This document shows, in pieces, positions 1 through 9,529 of a DNA stretch of 64,000 nt; position 1 is the stretch's first letter; each line of letters begins with the position of its first letter. Both the position numbers and the translations under genes were made by a program. The stretch comes from Ooceraea biroi. Lineage: Eukaryota; Arthropoda; Insecta; Hymenoptera; Formicidae. The notes under the pieces are model-generated. The model saw nothing but the letters and a program-made list of their open reading frames with translations, did no database searches and was not told where the DNA came from. The stretch lies in assembly GCF_003672135.1 (NCBI RefSeq), contig NC_039518.1, positions 3,968,001-4,032,000 on the forward strand, in the 5' to 3' direction.

Positions 1-13
1 GCTTTTTGTTATT

Positions 14-253
14 TTATACAACGTCATCGGACGACGATGTATTAGATTTCGATCTGTTTAATGCAATTTTATGCGTCAAAGAATTTTCATGACGTCGTAT
101 TACAAACAGACGCATTGTTTTTATTTCTTGATCGCATATTTTACAATGCAAACCATTATCTGTCAAGGAATATATATCTTTCCCTAACTTCTCGATAATG
201 TTTACACGTTTCTCCAATAGTGATTTGGTTTGTCTGGGCATTTTTAAGCTCAA
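14..253 (-). pseudogene. hAT-type BED zinc-finger N-terminus
   Basis: An open frame of 79 residues. After a basic start (MPRQTKSLLEKR) it shows C-x2-C (CKIC) followed by two spaced histidines (RHENSLTH), the pattern of a BED-type zinc finger that binds DNA at the N-terminus of hAT transposases. The frame then runs into a Ser/Asp tail with no catalytic domain. The same N-terminus recurs in inverted orientation at 474-541, so this is one arm of a head-to-head duplication rather than an intact gene. hAT membership is inferred from the finger plus the dimerisation domain at 643-888. Confidence 0.6.
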
Positions 254-541
254 GGAAACCGAATGTCTTAACGGCGTTCGTAAGGCTACTCGATATCTTT
301 CCGTAACAAGAATGCGAAGACGCTAGCAACGCTTGTTGTTTGATGCTAGATGCTCAATGCTTGCCGCTCGATGCGTCCTGCTCATTGCTCGATTCTCACT
401 TGTTGATCAAGCTTGTTGCTGGCGTCTTCGCATTCTTGTTACGGAAAGATATCGAGTAGCCTTACGAGCTTAAAAATGCCCAGACAAACCAAATCACTAT
501 TGGAGAAACGTGTAAGCATTATCGAGAAGTTAGGGAAAGAT
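177..541. repeat. Head-to-head inverted duplication
   Basis: 177-252 plus 280-331 reappear as reverse complement at 414-466 plus 474-540. The left arm carries about 27 extra bases (253-279). The spacer, about 332-413, has short direct repeats of the type GATGC / TTGCTCGAT. The arms hold the start of the hAT-like frame and its upstream DNA, so the two partial frames point away from each other. Confidence 0.8.
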
Positions 542-888
542 AGAAAAGATAGAATTAGAAAAATCTGGAATATCTTTGACTCTCTTCGTATCCTTGCAGA
601 AGTGCGAAAATTCCTCACATTCCAGACAAGATAAAGACTAAAATGACCACAATATTAACCAAAAATAGTGGCTTACAAAAGTTAATCAAAATTTCCGAAT
701 GTAAAGAGTCAGACGTGCAAGTAAATTCGGAACAATTGGCTCTTCTTAAGTACGCACCCATTGTCTCATCCGAAGTAGAAAGTACTTTTTCACGCTATAA
801 AGCTGTTTTAACAGATAGACGCCAAAATTTTAAATTCAACGATTTATCTCATTACTTCGTTACTCATTGTTTCAGATATGAAAAATAA
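474..888 (+). pseudogene. hAT-like transposase fragment with C-terminal dimerisation domain
   Basis: Two frames remain. 474-634 repeats the MPRQTKSLLEKR start and then diverges. 643-888 encodes the C-terminal dimerisation motif of hAT proteins: VSSEVESTFSRYKAVLTDRR followed by FNDLSHYFVTHC. The RNase H-like catalytic core between them is absent, so the copy is internally deleted. It ends near 889 in AT-rich DNA. Known family members use this segment for multimerisation. No terminal repeats or 8-bp target duplication could be identified. Confidence 0.65.
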
Positions 889-964
889 TTTATTTTAGAT
901 ACCTATATATAATATTTTAAATATATAAACATATATATTTATATAATAATTTTTATATATTGTA

Positions 965-2482
965 CAGGGTGTCCCATGGGAAGTTGCTGAAAGTAAACGA
1001 TTGGTTCTCCCCTCCATGACTTCAGAAAGGGTCTTACGGTTAACGGTCGTTCATCTGGGTGTCCGCAGTTTTATTCTGGTTGTGGTAGATGCAAGTCCGT
1101 GCGCGTCAAAATGAGTAATCGGACGACGGAAGAAAAGATTTATCTTGTCGAGTGCTTCTTTTCCAGAGGAAAAGTTTATAGCAATGCTTACAGGGGGTTT
1201 CGTACTAAATACGGAACACATAAAGTTAAGAGCGAAAACACGCTGCAAAGGTTAGAATTTATTATTTCTTTAAACGTATGCGTTACGTCACTCCATTTTT
1301 TGGCAATAAATCTGCATTAAAATAATGGTTTGCGTTATTTTTATCAGAATTATCGATAATTTTATGCAGTATGGAACTATCCAAGACCGTAGACATGATC
1401 TGCCAGGTCCTTCTGTGTCTGTAGCTGCAGAAGAAAACATTGAAGATATTAAGAAGTATTTTGAAGAGAATCCAAATTCTTCCATTCGGAAAGCTACCCA
1501 AGCTCTTGAAATATCCAAAACAACGTTACACAGGATTTTAAAACATTTCCTGAAAATGCATCCCTATAAAATAACATCGCATCAATTGCTAACCAAACGC
1601 GCTATGACGAAACGTGTGGAATTCTGCAAGACGATAAATGGAATGTTTGAAGATGGAGAACTTGATGCAAAATTGATAATTTACACGGACGAAGCACATT
1701 TCTGGCTAAATGGTTATGTTAATAAACAAAATTATAGATTTTGGGGGTCGGAAAATCCCAACGTTTCCCTGGCTAAACCTTTACATCGACAAAAAATAAC
1801 AGCATGGGCTGCGATCTCGGTAAAAGGAATTTATCTGCAATTCTTCGAATCAACAGTCACTGGTGAAAGTTACAAACAGCTTCTCGAAATACAATTCTTC
1901 CCTCATGCAAAAAAAGAGGCCTGGTCAGAAGATTTCATTTCATGCAGGATGGAGCGACACCACATCGAACCCAGGAGGTCTTCGAAACAATCCATAAAGT
2001 TTATGGCAATCGAGTCATCGGTTTGGGATACCCCAAATTTGCCCAGGGGGGGCTAGAATGGCCACCGTACTCGCCGGATTTAAATCCATGTAACTTCTTT
2101 CTTTGGGGATACATTAAGGACCATTGTTATGCCGGAAATCCAGAAACAGTGTCAGATTTAGTAGTAGCTATTAAAAAGGTCGTCAGCAACATTAAAGACG
2201 ACATGTTAGAAAAAGTTTTCACAAGTTTTTGTAAAAGAATTGATTTTTGTACAAATTCAGATGGTGCACACTTTGAAAATATTTATTATTAGCTTACTTG
2301 ATTATTAGCATATTTTTCATTAATGAAATAAACTGATATACAAACATTTTGCTAAATTTTATTTATACCCATTAAAAACTGCAGACTTTCCTCTTTCCAA
2401 CGCAATTTTTGTTTTTTTAATAACTGCATATGTTTAAAAATGAGAGCTGATTAGTTTCAGCAACTTCCCATGGGACACCCTG
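965..2482 (+). mobile_element. Mariner-like element, full length with TA duplications
   Basis: Bounded by TA at 963-964 and 2483-2484. Both ends carry a 28-bp perfect inverted repeat beginning CAGGGTGTCCCATGGGAAGT. The 1.5-kb interior encodes a DDD transposase. The terminal decamer is shared with the two transposase-less palindromes at 50438 and 51831. The right end abuts the left edge of the foldback repeat at 2483-3515. Confidence 0.9.
1111..2292 (+). pseudogene. Mariner-like (IS630-Tc1-mariner) transposase with putative intron
   Basis: Exon 1 starts at ATG 1111 and encodes a helix-turn-helix. A GT-AG intron at 1251-1347 (97 bp, TTTTTATCAG acceptor) joins exon 1 to the next segment in frame. 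Without splicing, the frame breaks. The second segment holds another helix-turn-helix, the first acid (IYTDEAHFW) and a WAAIS segment. The last segment, in another frame, holds MQDGATPH and WPPYSPDLNPCNFFLWGY. About 42 residues separate the second and third Asp, unlike the 34 of classic mariner and closer to the rosa-type DD41D group. A frameshift lies between about 1900 and 1945, near an A-run, so this copy is probably inactive. Confidence 0.8.
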
Positions 2483-3515
2483 TATAATACTATTATGTTT
2501 CCACGATTCACTTTTTGGGAAAACGAGATGAAAACATGGTGCTATAGGCGCCGCGCTGTAAGTAGGTGTTGCGTTATTTCTCTGCAGTTGCGCTGTACTC
2601 AATAACTGCATATTGTGCATATTGTCTGATAGTATAATATGAAAGCGAATTAATCCTCATCTGTTAGATGACTCATCTGTCGATAGGCTGCCCCATCGAC
2701 ATAATCGGCACTGTCGGTAAATATTGACAATAACGGAGACCGCGAAGCCCCTCCCCCCACCGGGACCAGTGTAACAGATTTCACCGTACAGATTTGGATC
2801 ACCTGGTACACGGCACGGCTTCGTCCCTCCCCCCCGCCCTCCCGCGAAGCGGGCTGAAAACGAACGTATGTGTCCGGGGCTCCAGTTTTGGAAAATATAA
2901 CCTAACCCAAACCTACTTCTGATTTAAAGCTAAACTTCCATCAAATATACTCTTTCGTAAACGTATATGATATCGTAAAATTATGCTTTATTTATTACAC
3001 TTTTTTGTTAATAACTTTTTAACAAACAACGAGTGAAAGGTGAAAACCTAGTGCGGGTTATTCGGGAAGGTGACCTTTGTAATATATGTCAAACTCAAGT
3101 CCTTGCTTCGCGTGGACAGCTGAAAATTCGTGCAAAATTATTAAACTTCTTTTGTTAATAACTTTTTAATAAAGAACGGGCGACGGATAAAACCTTTTGA
3201 AGGTCACTCAGGAGGGTAACTTCTATAATATATGTCAAGGGCAAGGTCATCGGGGCGGTCTTCGTTATTGTCAATATTTACCGACAGTGCCGATTATGTC
3301 GATGGGGCAGCCTATCGACAGATGAGTCATCTAACAGATGAGGATTAATTCGCTTTCATATTATAGCATCAGACAATATGCACAATATGCAGTTATTGAG
3401 TACAGCGCAACTGCAGAGAAATAACGCAACACCTACTTACAGCGCGGCGCCTATAGCACCATGTTTTCATCTCGTTTTCCCAAAAAGTGAATCGTGGAAA
3501 CATAATAGTATTATA
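2483..3515. mobile_element. Foldback element with about 250-bp inverted arms
   Basis: 2483-2735 and 3264-3515 are near-perfect reverse complements: ATACTATTATGTTTCCACG on the left and CGTGGAAACATAATAGTAT on the right. The arms encode nothing convincing. The weak frames inside them are mirror images. The spacer holds an unrelated GC-rich repeat core. No transposase is present, so it is non-autonomous. Confidence 0.85.
2736..3263. repeat. Repeat family R1 core (copy 1)
   Basis: Contains GC-rich blocks with CCCGCGAAGCGGGCTGAAAA, a segment beginning GTGTAACAGATTTCACCGTA, and two copies of an AT-rich block like TTCTTTTGTTAATAACTTTT followed by AAGGTCACTCAGG. The same blocks occur in copies 2 (about 13640-14815) and 3 (about 24600-25340), each within a different palindromic element. 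Not assigned to a known family. Confidence 0.7.
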
Positions 3516-3869
3516 TATGGTTGGATTTGGCATTCGATGCTCCTCAATTTTTGTTCTTACCAAGTTCTTAAATTTTGCAAAAATAAGAGATGGGGGTGGG
3601 GGTAAATTAAAAATTTTGACATTTCGAAAAATGTGAATACACCGTTGTCAAGAGTATAAAATACTATAAAACTTTTCTATAAAACATTTTTTCATATATC
3701 TTATATTTTCAAAGATATTCGCTAAAAATGAAAAAATTCATTATCTTCGAGGGGCTGTTTCAACCCCTAAACGTTGAGATACGCTGCTAAAAAAATATGG
3801 GTCTAATATTTTTCGATGCTCTACAACATATCCAAAGCCCATCAAAATCGGTGAGGGACAGTTGTGTTA
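3516..3869 (+). repeat. Repeat family R2 (copy 1), abutting PLE 1
   Basis: Begins ATATGGTTGGATTTGG. It contains a G-run, TTTCGAAAAATGTGA, a TATTCGCTAA motif and CAACCCCTAAACG, and ends near AAAATCGGTGAGGGACAG. A diverged copy in the same orientation is at 35183-35562. In both places the right edge joins a truncated PLE. No coding potential seen. Confidence 0.6.
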
Positions 3870-3870
3870 C

Positions 3871-4113
3871 TTCCCTTGTGAGTCTATGTCTGCTCACAAC
3901 TGAGAGATTGTCGTCTCTCTTGTTAATATCGTTAACATGCTCTTTGATACGTGTTACTAAATGACGCTTAGTCTGTCCGATATAGCAAGAATCACAATTG
4001 ACACAATCAATTTTGTACACACCTTTCTTCTTTTCATTACTCATCATATCTTTTCCTCTCTTGATCATGCAATCCAATTTATTTGCAATGGTAAAAATAA
4101 CATTGAATCCAAA
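3871..4113 (-). pseudogene. PLE 1 GIY-YIG endonuclease, 3' truncated
   Basis: The minus strand encodes ...KRGKDMMSNEKKKGVYKIDC then CDSCYIGQTKRHLVTRIKEH, the GIY-YIG nuclease motif found downstream of the reverse transcriptase in Penelope-like elements. It is in frame with the RT except for a TAA stop between them (near 4114). The homologous domain at 37325-37769 continues about 60 residues further; here the frame leaves PLE sequence after VSRHR at about 3870 and enters repeat R2. The nuclease nicks target DNA in canonical PLEs. This copy cannot make a whole one. Confidence 0.85.
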
Positions 4114-5365
4114 CCCTTACATACTTTTCATAAGAGTCTCACTAACATTCTTAACATACGGAATCTTAATGTAATTCTTATTATTGTCACAATTACTCGC
4201 ACGAGCTTTATTGTCGTTATTAGAATCTGATTCTCTTAATCTAATCTCTCTAATTCTTATCTTTATATGTTTATCAATAAAATGAGGTGGATAACCGTTA
4301 TCAATTAAAATACCCCTAACCAATGCAATATTGGACTCATGAAACTTTACATCAGATAAAATCAAAGCTCTGTCCACCAAGCTTTTCACAATACCAATTT
4401 TATGTTTCACGCAATGATTGGACAAAAAATTGACATAACGTCCAGAAAACGTAGGTTTTTGATACCAATTAGTTATTAACACATTATCGTCCCTAATAAC
4501 AGTAGCATCTAAAAAGCTTAACATATTATTAGTTTCGATTTCGTACGTAAATCTCAATCTCGGGTGATAGCCATTAAAAACATTCAACACATCATGTAAT
4601 CTATCCCTCGGTAAAATTGTGAACACATCATCAACATATCTATAAAAGACTGGAACAGTAAAATCCAACAAGCCGAGACAATGTACCTCAAGGTCCTCCA
4701 TTACCATATCGGTTAAGATGGGAGATAGCGGAGAACCCATCGGGCTGCCAAATATCTGATCATAAAATTGACCATTAAAACTAAAACTAGTGGATCCCAA
4801 TATCAAATCAACCGCATATTTAAATTGATCCAAGCTGAATTTACAGTTAACGCTAATAAACCGCCATCTTTTCTCAATCGCTGCCATAACCAGTTCTTTA
4901 GGTACGTTCGTGAACAACGATACTACATCTAATGAAACTAAAATACTATCAGAGTTAATCTCTTTACCACTAATCTGTTTAACAAATGTCCAGCCATCCA
5001 AGATCGAAGAAGACGGTTTCGGAACCGACCTCTTCAAAATCCCATGAATGAAACTAGCCACCATGTGAGTCAGACTACCAATAGACGAGACGATAATGCG
5101 CAACGGATACCCCGGTTTGTGCATCTTAGGCAAACCGTAGCATCTAGATAAATTAAAAGAGGTATCATATAATCCTCTGTACGTTAGATCATCTATAATT
5201 TCATTTTTACGCCAAGATTTTAACAGATCACAAAAACGCGTAGTCAACCTTCTAAGCGAGTCAGTTGTAAGTTTTTTTATAAGTGTTACAGTCGCTAAGT
5301 AAATCATTCATTTGTTCAACATATTTTGATTTATTCATAATGACCGTCATTTGGCCCTTATCCAT
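4114..5365 (-). pseudogene. PLE 1 reverse transcriptase
   Basis: A Penelope-type RT. Motifs seen in order: CYGLPKMHKPGYPLR, SLDVVSLFTNVP (motif A, D), FGSPMGSPLSPIL (motif B), FYRYVDDVF (motif C, YVDD) and LSFLDATV. The frame can be followed upstream of 5307 to MDKGQMTVIMNKSKY at 5365 after a one-base slip in the T7 run at about 5272-5278. It shares most residues with the plus-strand PLE at 35565. The 5' limit is near 5400, where ubiquitin-protease-like sequence begins. One frameshift and one nonsense codon make it a pseudogene. Confidence 0.88.
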
Positions 5366-5399
5366 TATTATATTTCATTCTTTTACTCTCAGAAAATTG

Positions 5400-6110
5400 T
5401 TGCTTCGTCTTGAGCATACGAATATTATAAGAATATTTATTGATTGTTACGTGTCAAACGATAAAACTATTAATATAATGGCAATACGTCAATTAGCAGG
5501 ACATCAATATCTTGAAAAGATCCAACGAGATGTTAGTGACTTTATTATACATTTAATTAATAACATAGATAGTACAAAGAATGTAATCGAACATCAATTA
5601 AACATAACTTTACGATGTAAAATGCAATTATACAAACTCAAAACCTCATACAAATTATATATTAGTGCTTCAATTACCCGAAAATGTAAAAAAATCATAC
5701 ACTTTACAAGAATTAATACAATATAATTTTTCACGCTGGAATAATGTTGAAAAAATATGTACTAATTGTGGTGCTATTTCTATACTTGAAAAGATTGATA
5801 TAATAATAACAGGATAAGTATTATTATCTTACAGTTATTGTTATTTAAAATTACTGATACAAAAATTATTAAAATAACGGATGTAAAACTTAAAGCTGTA
5901 CCTACGGAAAAGATCTCTATTGGTGCAAATATGTATAAAATTATTAGTGGAATTTTTCATCAAGGTGAAAGTACAATTGACGGACATTATACAAACATAG
6001 GACGTGCTAAAGGTATCGATTGGCAATTAATAAATGATGCAAAAGTGCTAAAGTGCAGTTGGCCTCGAAATGCTAAAAATGCATATATGGTTTTTGCAGA
6101 AAAAATATAA
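5400..6110 (+). pseudogene. Decayed ubiquitin-specific protease (USP)-like domain
   Basis: The order follows a USP C-terminal half, over three frames: QRDVSDFIIHLINNID; then C-x-x-C-like RCKM and, in the +1 frame, YILVLQLPENVKKSYTLQEL with WNNVEKICTNCGA (zinc knuckle); a stop at about 5815; then KISIGANMYKIISGIFHQGE, the histidine box GHYTNIGR, and WQLINDAKVLKC ending AYMVFAEKI. The catalytic Cys box is not seen. USPs remove ubiquitin from proteins. The position amid transposons and lack of introns suggest a transposon passenger or a dead retrocopy. Lengths and motifs are seen; the family call is by recognition. Confidence 0.6.
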
Positions 6111-6420
6111 AAAATGTTTACAAAATGTATCAAGAGACACGGTAGTGTCTCGCGCCAAGTATATGTGTAGCGCGACCGACCGTGTACTGTTACGCGAAGC
6201 GACGCTTTCGCAGACACTCAGATTATTAGATCTCAATAACCGCTGAACGGATCAAGTTCAGAGTAGGCTCAATGGATAGCTTGGGGTCGAATTATGTAAT
6301 AAAAGTGTTTTTATTTTTCTTCTACGTGCCCTACGAGCGGAGATTAGGCGATGCAAAGTCTAAAATTGGCAAATTTCACTTAAGAAACGTCGTCATTATC
6401 ATCATCGTCGTTTGTACAAG
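6111..6420. other. Unassigned intergenic stretch
   Basis: Moderate GC with no credible frame. It contains a short hairpin (GAGACACGGTAGTGTCTC) at 6135-6152. Nothing else could be supported. Confidence 0.4.
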
Positions 6421-7104
6421 CAACGGCATAAATGCCTTCCTTCGGTTATGAGTAACGGTCGGTAACGGCAGATGGCACGACTGTGATGTGGACGGAGGCG
6501 GCGCGGCGCACACAGGCGAATTCTTTCAAATTCAAAACCTAAAATATAAAATTAAGGTGTTTTCGAAATCTAGTTTAATAAATAATGTATTGACTATCAA
6601 AGAATCATTTGCAGTTATGAACAAAAATTAACCATTGTTTTTAAAAAATGCCATTTTTAATCTGACGAGTTCATATTTTTGCAAAAATTAAAAACTAAGT
6701 TATTGTTTGTAATTTAATAACATTAAGAACTTATCGATCAAAATGATAAGAACGTGCTAATAACATAAGCATCGCCAGCGTAAACATAGTATGTATACAT
6801 ACTACTATATTTTTATGTATATATACTTTATATTATTAAAGCTAAATAATAAGTAATAATAATATAAAATTTATTAAGAATATTTTTCAATATATCTATT
6901 TAATATATATAAGATATATATATATATATTTAATATATGATATATGGAAAGTTATTCAAGAAATATGTTTGAGACTGTTTCGACGTTATTAAATCTTTGG
7001 TGGCCCTGAAAAGGACCGATTTTTGGCCCTGAAAAATAATATATATTACTGCAGATAATGCGAGTTAGTCGCATACAGTGATGACAGCCTCATTGTTTGC
7101 GAGT

Positions 7105-7515
7105 AAAGGTCGTTCTACATTAGACGCAAGCAAGCAATCGCATGAACGTAAGCTGCACTATTTCCGATCGTAAACTGCTCGCAAGCAGCAGTCGCAAAGT
7201 TTGGTCAAATTTGACATTTGCGTCTTTGCGATTTGCAATAACCTGAGCGTCGAGCTTTGTTATCATGGCAACTATATGATATATTCCCAGCAAACACAAA
7301 GTAACAGGTAATATACATGTTAGTTATAATTTCCCACTCAACAATGTAATTGTTACATAACACGTATGTTATGTTGTATTTATATTAATGAGTGGGAAAT
7401 TATAACTAACATGTATATTACCTGTTACTTTGTGTTTGCTGGGATAAGACTCGTGCGACTTGCGATTAATGTGCATGTGGTCAATCGCTTGCGACTAATG
7501 TAGAACAACCTTTAC
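7105..7515. mobile_element. MITE A in the Tc1-like element
   Basis: Ends are inverted: left GTAAAGGTCGTTCTACATTA, right complement GTAAAGGTTGTTCTACATTA. The subterminal parts repeat GCAAGCAAGCAATCG-type motifs. It is about 410 bp including MITE B, which sits in its middle. No coding frame. Confidence 0.7.
7287..7442. mobile_element. MITE B nested in MITE A
   Basis: About 156 bp. Near-perfect arms of roughly 56 bp start CCCAGCAAACACAAAGTAAC and finish with its complement, so the transcript would fold into one long hairpin with a loop of about 45 bp. The CCCAGC-type end resembles the ends of the elements at 17086 and 56030. Confidence 0.8.
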
Positions 7516-7828
7516 GCAGCCTCGAAAAGAAGAAATAAGCAGGGAGAGTTCCGTCTTCTCTCGACGAAGACGTTTTGTTTATAACATCACTGGACTCGCG
7601 CATCGTTTATATACCCAACGGGGTGTGTCGATGCGAACCAATGAAATGCATATAACAAATTCTTCAATTCCTATTGGCGATTAATTAGCGAGTCCAATGT
7701 TACGATTTCACGGAAAAACAATGCACAATCTGAAAATGAGCCGCAGCGCTTCCCGTAAAACGTATAAATACAACTCGCGGGAGGCGATACGTTTTATCTT
7801 GTGACTTATTGCAGGTGCGCGTTAAGTC

Positions 7829-8860
7829 ATGTTTAAAAATTTGTGTCCCGAGGTGAGAGGTCGCATAGTGGGACAGTGGCAAACTGGAAGATCAGTAGCA
7901 GATATTGCTGCTGATATTCCATGCTCCACAAAGACAGTACGCACGTGGATACAGCGATATGCTGAAGGCGGTGATCATGCATTGCATGATCATCGCAAGC
8001 ATAATCGCCGACCACGATGGACGACACGGGACGAAGACGAAAATCTCGTCGCTTCAATGCAACAACGGCCTTTTGGCACAGTTGCAGAAGCCATCCAGAC
8101 TGCGGACGTCGACATATCGGACAGGACTGCAAGACGACGACTAAACGAAGCCGGACTTCACTGCTATCGTCCAGCTCACAAAATTCCGTTGACTCCTGAA
8201 CATCGGGAGCAACGTGTCGCGTTTGCTTTGGACAGCTTGGCGACAAGCCGTGAGAAATGGAAGGCCACGATCTGGACCGATGAAAAGGTCTTTATATCGT
8301 GTACCGACCGTCAACCTCACGTATAGCGATTACGTCATCAACGGTTGAATCCTAATCATGTTGTGCCTATCCACAGAAGTGGAAGGATTTCCTGTGCAAT
8401 GTGGGGCTGGATTTTTGGCACTACAATCGGAGAGCTGGTGGACGTTCCCACACGCATGAACTCTGCGCAGTACATTCGCATACTGGAAGAAGTATTTCTT
8501 CCGTCAGTACGTGAAATCTACCCCGCAGAGGACATGCCAGTTATTCGATTAGTGCAGGATAATTCTAGTGTCCATTCATCACGGGAAACACAAGCATGGT
8601 TTCGGAATCATCCGGAGATTCATTTTATCCAATGGCCTGCTCGTTCGCCAGATCTAAATTTGATCGAAAATGTTTGGGCACAAATGGTTCAACGATGGGA
8701 ACCAAGAAGGGAGAGGACGACAGCAGCGTTAGCCGCCCATGCGAGAGAAGTCTGGGAAGAACTTCAGTTTCAACCCGACTTCCTCGCAAATTTGATTGAT
8801 TCGATTCCTAATCGACTCAATCAAGTTATCGATCGTGACGGATACTGGACTGATTACTGA
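7829..8860 (+). pseudogene. Tc1-like transposase with a single nonsense codon
   Basis: One frame of about 343 residues. The N-terminal paired-like helix-turn-helix is GRSVADIAADIPCSTKTVRT, with a second one around SDRTARRRLNEAG. The catalytic acids are WTDEKVF, VQDNSSVH and PDLNLIENVW, with 35 residues between the second D and the E. The frame is open across its length except for a TAG at 8324-8326 just after the first acid. The surrounding residues (PHV*RLRHQR) suggest an ancestral sense codon such as Trp or Tyr. Length matches complete Tc1 transposases. The flanking long inverted repeats make this the founding gene of the element. Confidence 0.85.
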
Positions 8861-9529
8861 CTGACGAACTATTCACTATCGACCTCTTTACCGGAAAAAA
8901 TCGGTCCTTTTCAGTGCCAAAAATCGGTCCTTTTCAGGGCCACCAAAGATTTAATAACGTCGAAACAGTCTCAAATATATTTCTTGAATAACTTTCCATA
9001 TATCATATATTAAATATATATATATATATATATCTTATATATATTAAATAGATATATTGAAAAATATTCTTAATAAATTTTATATTATTATTACTTATTA
9101 TTTAGCTTTAATAATATAAAGTATATATACATAAAAATATAGTAGTATGTATACATACTATGTTTACGCTGGCGATGCTTATGTTATTAGCACGTTCTTA
9201 TCATTTTGATCGATAAGTTCTTAATGTTATTAAATTACAAACAATAACTTAGTTTTTAATTTTTGCAAAAATATGAACTCGTCAGATTAAAAATGGCATT
9301 TTTTAAAAACAATGGTTAATTTTTGTTCATAACTGCAAATGATTCTTTGATAGTCAATACATTATTTATTAAACTAGATTTCGAAAACACCTTAATTTTA
9401 TATTTTAGGTTTTGAATTTGAAAGAATTCGCCTGTGTGCGCCGCGCCGCCTCCGTCCACATCACAGTCGTGCCATCTGCCGTTACCGACCGTTACTCATA
9501 ACCGAAGGAAGGCATTTATGCTGTTGCTT

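Larger units (their letters stand above)
6421..9527 (+). mobile_element. Tc1-like element with about 600-bp inverted repeats
   Basis: 6421-7037 and 8909-9527 are reverse complements, from CAAGCAACGGCATAAATGCC at the left end inward to GGCCCTGAAAAGGACCGATT. The interior encodes a Tc1-type transposase at 7829-8860. A clear TA duplication was not found at the outer ends. Two nested MITEs lie between the left arm and the gene. The long arms contain AT-rich blocks and no coding sequence. Confidence 0.82.

Noticed and set aside
2417..3605. Pair of identical short frames (MHNMQLLSTAQLQ)
   Set aside because: Mirror images in the arms of a foldback element.
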